The notes beneath the pieces were generated by a model, which was not told the origin of the DNA, made no database searches, and saw only the letters and a program-made list of their open reading frames with translations. The translations under genes and the position numbers were made by a program. From positions 248,001-312,000 of the forward strand of contig NZ_WYEU01000001.1 in assembly GCF_015143595.1 (NCBI RefSeq): a DNA stretch of 64,000 bases, written 5' to 3'. This stretch comes from Sneathiella sp. P13V-1 (GTDB lineage: Bacteria; Pseudomonadota; Alphaproteobacteria; Sneathiellales; Sneathiellaceae). Positions 34,692 to 45,411 of the stretch are shown here, one piece after another (positions within the stretch are counted from its first letter, which is position 1; each line of letters begins with the position of its first letter).

Positions 34692-34723
34692 CTACCTTCT
34701 CCTTCGTCGTTGACAGCAGCATA

Positions 34724-34745
34724 AAGGTGCCCCAGAGAGCACCTT
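34724..34745. promoter_or_regulatory. Stem-loop in thrS-infC spacer
   Basis: Perfect 7-bp stem AAGGTGC / GCACCTT with an eight-base loop (CCCAGAGA), some 33 bases ahead of the infC start, without a T-run. It could be an mRNA structure involved in infC control, or chance. Confidence 0.35.
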
Positions 34746-34804
34746 CACTGCATCTTAGCCGAGAATTTGGGAATTTTCTATCAAAATCAGCTTTGAAACC
34801 GCTT

Positions 34805-36736
34805 TCAAGTCCCGGGAACGCGTGCTTCTTCAACAAGCGCGTCCAGGGCTTCTTCCAATCCCATCACCTTCTGGTGTTTCTCACCAAGACGGCGAACCGA
34901 AATGGTGCTCTCTTCCGCTTCGCGCGCACCCGCCACCAGCAAGGCCGGAACCTTGGCGAGACTATGCTCACGAACCTTCAGATTGATCTTCTCATTACGA
35001 ATATCCAGCTTGGCACGCAGACCACGGGCTTCACACGCGTCCAGAACCTTTCTGGCATATTGATCCGCATCCCCGGTAATGGTCGCGACCACAACCTGTG
35101 TTGGGGACAGCCAAAGCGGGAAGCGACCTGCATATTCTTCGATCAGAATGCCAATGAATCGCTCCATGGATCCAAAAATCGCACGGTGCAACATCACAGG
35201 TCGGTGTTTTGCCCCATCCTCACCAATATAGTTGGCGTTCAGGCGTTCAGGCAGCACGAAATCCACCTGCAAGGTGCCACACTGCCAATCGCGCCCGATG
35301 GCATCCGTCAGAACGAATTCCAGTTTTGGACCGTAAAATGCGCCTTCACCCGGGTTCATTGTATATTCAAGCCCCGCAGCCTCCACAGCTTCTTTCAAAG
35401 CCCCTTCTGACTTATTCCAAGTAGCATCATCACCCGCACGCACATCTGGACGGTCAGAGAATTTCACCCGAACCTTGGTAAAACCAAAGTCCTTATAGAT
35501 GTCCATCAACAGGTCACAGAAAATCTCTGTCTCAGACGCAATCTGATCCTCAGTACAGAAAATATGTGCATCATCCTGTGTAAAGCCACGCACTCGCATA
35601 ATGCCGTGCAAAGCACCTGACGGTTCATACCTGTGGCAGGAGCCAAACTCAGCCATACGAAGCGGAAGATCGCGATAACTGGTGATGCCCTGATTAAAAA
35701 TCTGAACGTGACACGGACAGTTCATCGGCTTTAGCGCAAATGTGCGCTCTTCCGATTCTGTTGTGTACATGTTTTCGCGGAACTTATCCCAGTGACCTGA
35801 CGCTTCCCAAAGCTTACGATCCACAAGCTGAGGTGTTTTCACCTCTTCATAACCTGCTTTTTCAAGCTTGTTACGAATGTAGCTTTCCAAAGTACGATAG
35901 ACTGTCCAACCTTGCGGGTGCCAGAAAACCATGCCAACAGCCTCTTCCTGCATATGGAAAAGATCCATTTCACGGCCAAGTTTCCGGTGATCACGGCGCT
36001 CTGCTTCTTCCAGACGATTGAGATAGGCTTTCAGCTCTTTCTCGGTGCGCCAGGCAGTACCATAGACACGCTGCAGCATCTCGTTATTTGAATCGCCCCG
36101 CCAGTAAGCACCGGCAAGTTTCATCAATTTAAACGCATGTCCGAGCTTCTTTGTACTCGGTAAGTGAGGTCCGCGGCAAAGATCCTGAAAGTCACCTTGC
36201 TTATAGATACCGATCGGCTGATCCGCAGGAATGGAAGCAATGATTTCCGCTTTATATTCCTCGCCCTGATCACGGAAAAATTTCACCGCGTCATCGCGAT
36301 CCCATTCTTCACGATCAATGGATTCATCGCGGTCTACAATATCGTGCATCCGTTTTTCGATCTTTTCCAGATCTTCCGGTGTAAATGGCTTTTCACGCGC
36401 AAAGTCGTAGTAAAAACCATCCTCGATCGCAGGACCAATTGTGACCTGAGTTTCCGGGTAAAGCTCTTTTACAGCTTCGGCCAACACGTGGGCAGCGTCG
36501 TGACGGATCAGTTCCAGAACTTCGTCGCCCTCTTCCTTGGTCGTGACAATTTCCACCGTCGTATCTGTGGTGAGGACTGTTTTCAGATCTCTCATCTCAC
36601 CATCGATGCGCAGCGCAAGCGCCGCTTTTGCCAGACCAGGACCGATATCTGCCGCAAGTTCTGCACCAGAAACGGGGTTTTCAAAGCTTCTGACGCTTCC
36701 ATCTGGAAGCGTGATATTTACATTTCCGTTTTCCAC
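34805..36736 (-). CDS. thrS: Threonine-tRNA ligase
   Basis: 643 residues with TGS domain ([20 protein letters not shown]), the editing domain ([20 protein letters not shown], HxxxH and the later Cys region), class II core ([38 protein letters not shown]) and C-terminal anticodon domain ([19 protein letters not shown]). First gene of the thrS-infC-rpmI-rplT-pheST block. Confidence 0.98.
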   Translation of the reverse strand: MENGNVNITLPDGSVRSFENPVSGAELAADIGPGLAKAALALRIDGEMRDLKTVLTTDTTVEIVTTKEEGDEVLELIRHDAAHVLAEAVKELYPETQVTIGPAIEDGFYYDFAREKPFTPEDLEKIEKRMHDIVDRDESIDREEWDRDDAVKFFRDQGEEYKAEIIASIPADQPIGIYKQGDFQDLCRGPHLPSTKKLGHAFKLMKLAGAYWRGDSNNEMLQRVYGTAWRTEKELKAYLNRLEEAERRDHRKLGREMDLFHMQEEAVGMVFWHPQGWTVYRTLESYIRNKLEKAGYEEVKTPQLVDRKLWEASGHWDKFRENMYTTESEERTFALKPMNCPCHVQIFNQGITSYRDLPLRMAEFGSCHRYEPSGALHGIMRVRGFTQDDAHIFCTEDQIASETEIFCDLLMDIYKDFGFTKVRVKFSDRPDVRAGDDATWNKSEGALKEAVEAAGLEYTMNPGEGAFYGPKLEFVLTDAIGRDWQCGTLQVDFVLPERLNANYIGEDGAKHRPVMLHRAIFGSMERFIGILIEEYAGRFPLWLSPTQVVVATITGDADQYARKVLDACEARGLRAKLDIRNEKINLKVREHSLAKVPALLVAGAREAEESTISVRRLGEKHQKVMGLEEALDALVEEARVPGT

Positions 36737-36885
36737 AATATTGACCTTTGCTAGGTTCCGATCATTACCCTGACCTGAACCGGGTTTTTGAGAATGCTGA
36801 CTGTAGAAATCTGCGCTTCTATGTCAAGCAAGCTGACAGGCATCTTGCGCAGAAAACGTCAATATTGCCTTATTAGGCACAAGTT

Positions 36886-37821
36886 TTAGGAAATATCGGG
36901 AAATTTAAGCTTTTTCACCACGGTCTCAAACGATAGATCTGCGAGATCCGCTTCCCTCAAGACCGTGACATCAGCGCCTCTGGGTCGTGCCCTTGCCGGA
37001 TCAGACGCGTTTGAGAAAAGAACCACCGTTGGACATCCTACCGCCGCGATCAGATGAAGGGGGCCAGTATCATTTCCAACGGACAAAACGGCTTTGTCAC
37101 CTAACCCAGCAAGATCTTCCAATCCAGTCTTACCGGAAAGATCAATGCAATCCGGGCAGAGGCTCATAATTTCATCAAGGACGTCCTGCTCAGCCTTGCC
37201 GCCGATCAGAACCGGCGCAATCCCTTTTTGCGTCAACAAATTGGCAAGCTCCGCATATTTTACGGCAGGCCAACGCTTTTCAGGACGATGAGCAGACCCG
37301 CCTGGCACCAGCAACGAATAAGGAGAAGGCAAGTTGAAATCCTTCGAGGCCGAAATCGCCCAAGTAAAATCAGCCTTAGGGATGTATTTAATACCGGCAT
37401 GATTTAACTGCTCTGCCTGACGCTCAATAGTATGTAACTTACCACGCTCAGGATTATTGTGAGGATGAGTACATCCCTTTGCCACACCGGACCACTCAAC
37501 TTTCTGAGAGGTTGGAATTAACCCAAGATAAGAGCTGGATCTTGTGGACGTTTGAAGATCATAGACTCGGTTAAACTTACCGGACACGAGCTTGCGTTTT
37601 AAATCCCAAAGGCGCGCCAGTTGCCAGAATTTCGGTTTTTCATCCACCCATACCTCATCAAACAGGCCTGACTTTTCCATGAAAGGTTTAAACAGCTTAG
37701 TGGTGAGAAGTGTAATTTTTGCATCCGGATGATGGGCACGAATGGCTTGAAACGGTGATTGCGCCAACACTACATCCCCAAGTGCCCCGTGCTTGATGAC
37801 TAGGATATTCTCCGCAGTCAT
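36886..37821 (-). CDS. Glycosyltransferase family 9 (heptosyltransferase-like)
   Basis: 311 residues with HGALGDVVLAQSPFQAIRAH at the N-terminus and the ADP-heptose-binding C-terminal segment GNDTGPLHLIAAVGCPTVVL. Transfers a sugar from a nucleotide to the lipopolysaccharide core, in the cytoplasm at the inner membrane. Start shares one base with the stop of the upstream glycosyltransferase (TAATG), so both are coupled and probably work on the same surface glycan. Confidence 0.88.
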   Translation of the reverse strand: MTAENILVIKHGALGDVVLAQSPFQAIRAHHPDAKITLLTTKLFKPFMEKSGLFDEVWVDEKPKFWQLARLWDLKRKLVSGKFNRVYDLQTSTRSSSYLGLIPTSQKVEWSGVAKGCTHPHNNPERGKLHTIERQAEQLNHAGIKYIPKADFTWAISASKDFNLPSPYSLLVPGGSAHRPEKRWPAVKYAELANLLTQKGIAPVLIGGKAEQDVLDEIMSLCPDCIDLSGKTGLEDLAGLGDKAVLSVGNDTGPLHLIAAVGCPTVVLFSNASDPARARPRGADVTVLREADLADLSFETVVKKLKFPDIS

Positions 37822-39017
37822 TATACCGCAGCCCCTTCCCGGTTTTTGAGGACATCCTCATAAACTTCCAAAGTAGCATTACACATTTTCTCAACAGTAA
37901 AGTTGTCTGTTACGTGTTGCCGCGCACGGGCGGCAACCTTCTCGCGCTCTTCTCCCGACATCCCAAGCGCCGTTTTTACAGCACTCGCCATGGCATCGAT
38001 GTCGCCAACCGGAACAAGCCAGCCGGTTTCCCCATTAAGCACTGTTTCAAGAGATCCCCCATGCGCCGTAGCAATTACCGGGCGCCCCATGGCTTGGGCT
38101 TCTACTGAAATGCGGCCAAACCCTTCCGGGACATTCGTCGCAGACACGACGATATCCGCCAACATCAAAGCGGCGGGCATATCGGAGCAATAATCCTTAA
38201 TCTGGACCTTGCCTTCCAACCCCTTGGATTTCACCAAATTGGTGATCTCGGTGCGGTAGGCTTCTCGCCCCTGCCCGGCGCCCACAAAAAGTGCCAGAAA
38301 ATTCTTATCCTCAAGACGGGACAACGCCTGTATCAGTTCCACATGCCCCTTAAGGCGCGTCAGTCGCCCTGGCAACATAATGATCGGCACACCATCAGGG
38401 AGTGCCCAATCGGTCGCCATTTTGATAATACGTTCAGCGCTCACGGCACCCGGATTAAACTTATGGCAATCCACACCCCGGGGGATCGTAACGATCTTAT
38501 CTTCTGGGGTCATGTAATTTTCTGCGATATGCCCTGCAATAAAATCAGAGATCGCAATCACTTTTTGGCCACGCGCCATAATTCCGTTATAGGCGTTTTT
38601 GAAAAATCCACCACGCGTGTAGGCCGCATGAAAGGTTGTGACATAGGGTACTTTTTCGGCTCTAGCAGCGGCATAGGCACTCCACGCTGGCGCACGACTT
38701 CTGGCATGAACCAAATCCACACCATAACGTTCAATCACCTGACGGATCCGCTTGATATTGCGATACATCACCCATGGTTTTTTGGAATGCACCGGTAAAG
38801 TCAGATGGGTCGCACCAATTTTATCGAGCTCATACACCATCTTGCCACCGTTGGAGACAACGATAGCATTCCACCCCTTTGCCTTGATCGCAGCTGCCAT
38901 CTCGATGGTACCGCGTTCCACTCCACCCCCTTCAAGGGCAGGAAGGATTTGCATAATTGTACGCACCTGTTTGTCCTGGCTTTCGTTTTTCGCAAAAGAG
39001 GTGTTATGTTGATTCAC
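37821..39017 (-). CDS. Glycosyltransferase family 4
   Basis: 398 residues, GT-B fold: LPALEGGGVERGTIEMAAAI near the N-terminus, ISVEAQAMGRPVIATAHGG with the E-x7-E donor site near 295-320. Start is a GTG at 39017; an ATG at 38954 is possible. Likely builds a lipopolysaccharide or exopolysaccharide core sugar with the coupled family 9 enzyme. Divergent from a hydrolase gene, 34 bases apart. Confidence 0.9.
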   Translation of the reverse strand: MNQHNTSFAKNESQDKQVRTIMQILPALEGGGVERGTIEMAAAIKAKGWNAIVVSNGGKMVYELDKIGATHLTLPVHSKKPWVMYRNIKRIRQVIERYGVDLVHARSRAPAWSAYAAARAEKVPYVTTFHAAYTRGGFFKNAYNGIMARGQKVIAISDFIAGHIAENYMTPEDKIVTIPRGVDCHKFNPGAVSAERIIKMATDWALPDGVPIIMLPGRLTRLKGHVELIQALSRLEDKNFLALFVGAGQGREAYRTEITNLVKSKGLEGKVQIKDYCSDMPAALMLADIVVSATNVPEGFGRISVEAQAMGRPVIATAHGGSLETVLNGETGWLVPVGDIDAMASAVKTALGMSGEEREKVAARARQHVTDNFTVEKMCNATLEVYEDVLKNREGAAV

Positions 39018-39051
39018 GGTATTTATTCTCTAACTCACACAAGCGGATACG

Positions 39052-39822
39052 ATGACCCAACCTGAACTTCTCCAACGTCCCGACGGCCAATCCATAGCAT
39101 ACCACCATACACCCGGCGATGCACCTGGTGTGATATTCTGCTCTGGCTTTATGTCCGATATGGAAGGCACAAAAGCTCTGGCCCTTGAGCAGGCCATGAA
39201 GGATCTTGGACGAAGCTATACACGCTTTGACTATTTAGGGCACGGACAATCTACAGGTTTGTTCAAAGATGGCACAATTAGCCGCTGGACGGATGACGCA
39301 CTGGCTGTATTGGATGAATGCACCGCGGGTCCTCAGGTTGTCGTGGGATCTTCCATGGGGGGATGGATCGGTCTTCGCATGGCTCTTCTTCGCCCTGAAA
39401 GGGTTTTAGGATTTGTTGGCATTGCGGCGGCCCCTGATTTTACACGGCGCATGAAACGGGACCTTACCGATGATGCAAAAGCGGATATCGAACGTCAGGG
39501 TTACTGGGAAGAACCATCTGAATATTCGGAAGAGCCATACACAATCACCGGCAAATTGCTGGGAGATGGTGAAAAGAACTGCATCATGGATAATGCAATC
39601 CCTTTTGATGGCCCGGTTCACCTTCTTCAAGGTATGAAGGATGACGCGGTGCCATGGCAAACCGCCCTGGATATTCAGGAGAGGCTGACCAGTGACAATG
39701 TGAATGTCACATTAGTAAAAGAAGGGGATCACCGTCTATCAGAAGATATCGATCTAAATCGTTTGATATTGACCACAGAAACAGTTTGTAGTCAGGTCGC
39801 CCGTAACTTGCTTCACAGGTAG
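39052..39822 (+). CDS. Alpha/beta hydrolase
   Basis: 256 residues. Oxyanion/HG region FCSGFMSDMEGT, nucleophile elbow VVGSSMGGWIG (Ser), Asp likely in GMKDDAVPWQ and His in EGDHRLSEDID. Ester or thioester hydrolase of unknown substrate. Similar to the group seen next to palmitoyl-type thioesterases in alphaproteobacteria, though that is a weak assignment. Followed by a hairpin terminator. Confidence 0.85.
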   Translation: MTQPELLQRPDGQSIAYHHTPGDAPGVIFCSGFMSDMEGTKALALEQAMKDLGRSYTRFDYLGHGQSTGLFKDGTISRWTDDALAVLDECTAGPQVVVGSSMGGWIGLRMALLRPERVLGFVGIAAAPDFTRRMKRDLTDDAKADIERQGYWEEPSEYSEEPYTITGKLLGDGEKNCIMDNAIPFDGPVHLLQGMKDDAVPWQTALDIQERLTSDNVNVTLVKEGDHRLSEDIDLNRLILTTETVCSQVARNLLHR

Positions 39823-39961
39823 GTCACAGTTCCAGCTGCAGGAGTAAAAACACTCATCTCTAATACAATGAGATTGTAATGTTTGAAAGGCGCCATATAT
39901 CTATTTTTGTAGAGTGAAATGCATTCAGTGAGAAACTCCCCTCTTCCACTGGAAGCAAATA

Positions 39962-39996
39962 ACCGGGCCGGCTCCCCCCCTAGCTGGCCCGGTCTC
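39962..39996 (+). terminator. G+C-rich hairpin after hydrolase gene
   Basis: ACCGGGCCGGCT pairs with AGCTGGCCCGGT (one G-U) around a C-rich eight-base loop, then a short T stretch. Lies between convergent genes and may act for both. Confidence 0.65.
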
Positions 39997-40008
39997 TATT
40001 TCAAAACC

Positions 40009-40221
40009 CTAAATCTCTTCTTCAGGATCCCCCGGCTGCATGAACTTTACAATTTTCATAACAGGGAAAATCCATAGCACCCCGGCTATTGGATAATAAA
40101 TCAGATCAATCCACTTATTCTCTGGCAAGAAATTCACAGCGATCAACATCGCCCCAAAGCAATAAACCGTCAGAAAAACCAGGATCATCAGAAGGCCAAT
40201 CGGTTTTCGACTTTTATTCAT
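40009..40221 (-). CDS. DUF2842 family small membrane protein
   Basis: 70 residues, starting at ATG 40221 with GGAG seven bases upstream. Two membrane segments: IGLLMILVFLTVYCFGAML and DLIYYPIAGVLWIFPVMKIV, the arrangement of the alphaproteobacterial DUF2842 family. Function unknown. The longer frame to 40305 lacks homology at its N-terminus. Confidence 0.75.
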   Translation of the reverse strand: MNKSRKPIGLLMILVFLTVYCFGAMLIAVNFLPENKWIDLIYYPIAGVLWIFPVMKIVKFMQPGDPEEEI

Positions 40222-40383
40222 AGCACACTCCATTTCTACCCTGCTTTTAGATAACCAAGCCTGTTTTGAAAAGGGGGCATCCACAGCAAACAGTCTTTTC
40301 CACAAAAAAGTCTAAATCTGCCCCGCATTTCAACATCTTTCCCCTGTCTTATTTGCCAGCTCAGAATTCAAGGGGATACCATC

Positions 40384-40908
40384 ATGTTCAACAAGAAAAA
40401 CCAATCGCTTTCAAATCAATCTAGAGACACCACGGATTCATTAGAAAAGCAGGTCGCCAAGCCGGCCTCCATGCCGCGCCCCGCGCCTTCAAACCCCGTA
40501 CCGGCGGGAAATTCCTCATCAGCGTTTCCGCTGCGCCCGTCTGGCATGAATATGCAGGAAGAAACCAAAGAAGGGAGCCGCCTGCATGTGGGAAAAGATA
40601 TCCACCTGAAAGGTGAAATAACCGCTTGTGATCGCCTGATAGTTGAGGGAACGGTTGAAGCCTCTATGGACTCCAAAGAAATTGAAATCACTGAAAGCGG
40701 CATCTTCGAAGGAGAAGTAACCATTGACCGTGCAGAAATTTCAGGGCGGTTTAACGGAACAATGACCGCACGCAAGAAACTGGTCATTCATAAAACCGGA
40801 ATTGTCAGTGGCACCATCCGATATGGCGAGATCGAAATAGAACCCGGCGGATGCATTTCCGGCCAGTTGGCACAACAAAGTAAAACCCCCGAAACCACTA
40901 CTACATAA
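40384..40908 (+). CDS. Bactofilin (polymer-forming cytoskeletal protein)
   Basis: 174 residues. Pro/Ser-rich N-terminal arm (~1-60, including the motif for polymer membrane anchoring), then the right-handed beta-helix: RLHVGKDIHLKGEITACDRL, IVEGTVEASM, GIFEGEVTIDRAEISGRFNG, KLVIHKTGIVSGTIRYGEIE. Bactofilins polymerise without nucleotides and organise shape, stalk or polar structures. No peptidase partner is adjacent. Confidence 0.93.
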   Translation: MFNKKNQSLSNQSRDTTDSLEKQVAKPASMPRPAPSNPVPAGNSSSAFPLRPSGMNMQEETKEGSRLHVGKDIHLKGEITACDRLIVEGTVEASMDSKEIEITESGIFEGEVTIDRAEISGRFNGTMTARKKLVIHKTGIVSGTIRYGEIEIEPGGCISGQLAQQSKTPETTTT

Positions 40909-40999
40909 TTCTTTTTATCTTCGCGACGGATTTGTCGAACTCAGCCGTTTTATCATAAGATAGTTTGAGTTTTTCTAATTGGATTGACAGTATAACGGC

Positions 41000-41554
41000 A
41001 TGAGCGACAGCAACCTGATAGATCGGGATGCCCAATTGCTAAGGCAACTGGCTAAGGGTGATTTGCGTGCGAGTCGTGAAATTACGTCGCTGTATACAGA
41101 TCAGGCATACAGAACCGCTTACCGGATGACGGCGGACCAAATGGTTGCCGAAGACATTACACAGGAAGCCTTCCTCAAACTTTGGAAGGCCGCTGCCAAA
41201 TGGGAAGCCAAGGCACGCATCAGTACTTGGCTTCACCGGGTCATTCATAATCTGGCCATAGATCATTTGCGGAAAACCAAACGGTTTTCTGATGCAAAAG
41301 TCCCTGAGCGGGAAGATCCTGGTCTCAATCCATATGAAAATCAAGCACTGGCGGAAATGAAACGCTCGGTTCGCTCCGGCGTGGTGGATTTGCCGCACAG
41401 GCAACGGGTTGCTATAACGCTTGTTCACTTTGATGAATGTGGCAACAAGGATGCAGCCGAAAGAATGGGGATTTCAGTAGAAGCTCTCGAGTCGCTCCTC
41501 TCAAGGGGGCGCCGAAAACTGAAAGAACTCTTATCGCCTGACCATATACGATAG
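41000..41554 (+). CDS. ECF-type RNA polymerase sigma factor
   Basis: 184 residues. Region 2 (RTAYRMTADQMVAEDITQEA, FLKLWKAAAKWE and STWLHRVIHNLAIDHLR) and region 4 (LPHRQRVAITLVHFDECGNK, DAAERMGISVEALESLLSRG) are both complete. Followed by a predicted membrane protein and a CpxP-like sensor with short gaps or overlaps, the typical layout of an ECF sigma/anti-sigma cassette that senses envelope or metal stress. Confidence 0.9.
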   Translation: MSDSNLIDRDAQLLRQLAKGDLRASREITSLYTDQAYRTAYRMTADQMVAEDITQEAFLKLWKAAAKWEAKARISTWLHRVIHNLAIDHLRKTKRFSDAKVPEREDPGLNPYENQALAEMKRSVRSGVVDLPHRQRVAITLVHFDECGNKDAAERMGISVEALESLLSRGRRKLKELLSPDHIR

Positions 41555-41568
41555 CGTGGAGATGGAAG

Positions 41569-42015
41569 ATGACACATTCAGAAAATCCGTCAATTGAAAG
41601 GCTTCAATGGATTGTAGATTGCTACGGCAATGATCCGAAACGCTGGCCTGCGGATGAACGTCAGGCACTGCAAAATCTGGCATCGACATATCCTCATTAT
41701 CTCTCCGATTATGCAGAGGAAATAGAGTTGCAGGATTTGCTAGACCACGATCTTGAAGATCTTCGCGCACCATCTACGCTACACGCCCGTATCCTCTCAG
41801 ATGCCGAGGCAATCCACGGCGATACATTCAGTTTAGCTGATTTGTTTGGTCATGGTTTTTTACGCCCCCTTGCAGGCCTAATGACCGCTGCGGCCCTTGG
41901 TGTGATGGTTGGATGGTTTGGTCCCGGCATTCTGATTCCAACTGATGTAACCATAGATGAGCTGGCCCTGTCAGACTCAGTTCTGGATTGGGAGCAAGAT
42001 AATGAAAATGGGTAA
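41569..42015 (+). CDS. Putative membrane anti-sigma factor
   Basis: 148 residues, one transmembrane segment near 107-127 (GLMTAAALGVMVGWFGPGI) with the N-terminal ~100 residues in the cytoplasm, acidic and helical (ERLQWIVDCYGNDPKRWPAD, ELQDLLDHDLEDL). No anti-sigma zinc motif (HxxxCxxC) is present. The call rests on its position right after the sigma gene (14 bases), and the layout fits an anti-sigma of a novel type. Confidence 0.6.
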   Translation: MTHSENPSIERLQWIVDCYGNDPKRWPADERQALQNLASTYPHYLSDYAEEIELQDLLDHDLEDLRAPSTLHARILSDAEAIHGDTFSLADLFGHGFLRPLAGLMTAAALGVMVGWFGPGILIPTDVTIDELALSDSVLDWEQDNENG

Positions 42016-42496
42016 AACCAGAGTTCTGACCATTCTGCTGATTGCTTCCATCGGCTTGAACATAGCCGGTGCCGCTTTTGTCGGCGCGCAATGGTATCGA
42101 TACAATGTGAAATCCGCACGAAGCGGGGAACTCACCTTCGATCGCCGTGCGGCCTTGTCTTCTCTTGAAAAATCAGAGAAGAAGCAAATCCGCGCCATTT
42201 GGAACTATCACAAGCCGTATTTCAAAGATGAAGTGAGAGATTTTAGGGAGGCGAAACGTATCCTGAGTGACAGTCTTTCTGCGGAAAACTTGGATGATAC
42301 CGAGATTAAAGAGGCTTTTGATGTGTTAATCTCAAGCCGGCAGAATGTTGAGAAAAGGCTATTCACAATATTATACGAGTCAGCCCGTTTACTTCCTCCA
42401 GAAAAACGAGAGACGTTTTTTAACAGAGGGTTCAAACGCTGGTCAGACAGGCATCACAAATTTAAAGATCACAAATTCGGTGATAAGGACGACTGA
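42002..42496 (+). CDS. Periplasmic CpxP/ZraP-like heavy-metal sensor
   Basis: 164 residues: anchor (VLTILLIASIGLNIAGAAFV), then a long alpha-helical periplasmic part (LTFDRRAALSSLEKSEKKQI, FREAKRILSDSLSAENLDDT, LSAENLDDTEIKEAFDVLIS, SSRQNVEKRL) ending in a His/Lys/Asp-rich tail (DRHHKFKDHKFGDKDD) that could bind metal. This arrangement is that of CpxP/Spy/CnrX-like sensors. It overlaps the preceding gene by 14 bases and the next by one base. Confidence 0.8.
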   Translation: MKMGKTRVLTILLIASIGLNIAGAAFVGAQWYRYNVKSARSGELTFDRRAALSSLEKSEKKQIRAIWNYHKPYFKDEVRDFREAKRILSDSLSAENLDDTEIKEAFDVLISSRQNVEKRLFTILYESARLLPPEKRETFFNRGFKRWSDRHHKFKDHKFGDKDD

Positions 42497-43116
42497 TGGA
42501 CAACAGAATCTACTCTCCGTCGACAGCACGAAACAGGAGCTTTATCGCTGAGGCATTATTACCTCGTCTCCCAAAAGGTGGATCTGTTTTGGAAATTGCC
42601 TCAGGCAGTGGCGAACATGCGACCCACTTCACCCCAATACGTCCCGATGTCACATGGCAGCCCAGCAATCTGGAAGAAGACCAGATTTTAAGCACTGAAA
42701 GCTGGCGAGCACATGTCGGCACCGAAAACTTCTTGCCTGTCCTTAAACTGGATGTAACCGGTGAAGTTTGGCCGACCGAAGCCCCAGATTACAGCCATGG
42801 GCCCTTCGACGCCATATTCAACGCCAATATGATTCATATCGCCCCATGGGTGGTAACAGAAGGATTGTTTAAGGGTGCAAACCGTGTTCTTAAGAAAGGC
42901 GGATTTGCGTATCTATACGGTCCCTACAAAGTAGGCGGGAAACATACATCCGAAAGCAACATCGCCTTCGAGGAATGGCTGAAAGCGAAAGATTCTTCTT
43001 TCGGCGTTCGTGATATTGAAAAGGTTGCCGCCGAAGCTGAGAAAAATGGGTTACTCCTGAAAGAAAGCCTGCCCATGCCTGCCAATAACTTCTTTCAGAT
43101 TTTTGAAAAGCAATAA
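42496..43116 (+). CDS. DUF938 family SAM-dependent methyltransferase-like protein
   Basis: 206 residues, RIYSPSTARNRSFIAEALLP at the start and GGSVLEIASGSGEHATHF as motif I, FDAIFNANMIHIAPW, followed by GGFAYLYGPYKVGGKHTSES. This matches the DUF938 group found in many proteobacteria; substrate unknown. Starts on the stop codon of the CpxP-like gene (TGATG) and therefore is coupled to the sigma cassette. Confidence 0.85.
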   Translation: MDNRIYSPSTARNRSFIAEALLPRLPKGGSVLEIASGSGEHATHFTPIRPDVTWQPSNLEEDQILSTESWRAHVGTENFLPVLKLDVTGEVWPTEAPDYSHGPFDAIFNANMIHIAPWVVTEGLFKGANRVLKKGGFAYLYGPYKVGGKHTSESNIAFEEWLKAKDSSFGVRDIEKVAAEAEKNGLLLKESLPMPANNFFQIFEKQ

Positions 43117-43145
43117 AAAAGGGCCGGAAAATCCGGCCCTTCTTC
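43117..43145. terminator. Bidirectional terminator between DUF938 and groL
   Basis: AAGGGCCGGA / TCCGGCCCTT stem with a three-base loop, A-run on one side and T-run on the other, so it should work in both directions between these convergent genes. Confidence 0.85.
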
Positions 43146-43169
43146 ATATTCGATATCGGATATGATGGC

Positions 43170-44822
<1,653 letters not shown>

Positions 44823-44852
44823 CTAATTCCTTAATGTCTGTAATTGCGGTGA

Positions 44853-45140
44853 TTAGCTAAGAACGCCGAGAATGTCGGATTCTTTCATGATCAGGAAATC
44901 TTCGCCTTCCAGCTTGATTTCTGTACCGGACCATTTACCGAACAGAACTTTGTCGCCTACAGCTACGTCAAGGGCGCGAACAGAGCCGTCTTCCTTAATC
45001 GCGCCGCCGCCAACAGCAACAACTTCACCTTCACTTGGCTTTTCCTGTGCGCTATCTACGAGGATAATACCGCCAGCAGATTTTTCTTCGCTTTCAACGC
45101 GTTTGATCAAAACGCGATCGTGCAATGGACGAAATGACAT
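44853..45140 (-). CDS. groS: Co-chaperonin GroES
   Basis: 95 residues from ATG 45140 (ribosome site GGGAGAG). [20 protein letters not shown] and [18 protein letters not shown] show the mobile loop, and [19 protein letters not shown] the barrel. A longer frame to 45200 would run through the leader next to CIRCE and is not a likely start. Confidence 0.97.
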   Translation of the reverse strand: MSFRPLHDRVLIKRVESEEKSAGGIILVDSAQEKPSEGEVVAVGGGAIKEDGSVRALDVAVGDKVLFGKWSGTEIKLEGEDFLIMKESDILGVLS

Positions 45141-45189
45141 TAATAACTCTCCCAATTGGTTCAATGAGTCGTCTTCAACTTTTCTGTCA

Positions 45190-45216
45190 TTAGCACTCAC
45201 CAGAGGGGAGTGCTAA
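45190..45216 (-). promoter_or_regulatory. CIRCE element (HrcA operator) of groESL
   Basis: Perfect inverted repeat TTAGCACTC - 9 bases - GAGTGCTAA, the HrcA binding site. It lies in the leader of groES, so heat-inducible repression by HrcA is expected. Confidence 0.97.
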
Positions 45217-45230
45217 CAAAATTCCTAACC

Positions 45231-45259
45231 GATGTAGGCGCTCCATCAAAATGAGTCAA
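45231..45259 (-). promoter_or_regulatory. Probable groESL promoter
   Basis: Reverse strand TTGACT (45254-45259), 17-base spacer, TACATC (45231-45236), just upstream of CIRCE. Fits a housekeeping or RpoH-type promoter; the two cannot be told apart here. Confidence 0.5.
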
Positions 45260-45411
45260 GAGAGAGGGGGAAAATTTTTGTCAATAAACGGATTAAAAGG
45301 ACTGTTTTCAGGGATTTTCTTGGCCTTTTTTGTCTTTTCCAGTAGATAAGGCTCAGAATGTGGGTTATGTCCCACCCATCAAATATGAATCCTTGGATTT
45401 GAGAGATTAAA

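Noticed and set aside
45141-45200. 20-residue N-terminal extension of GroES
   Set aside because: Family starts at the later ATG with a clear ribosome site; the extra codons fall in the leader just after the CIRCE element.
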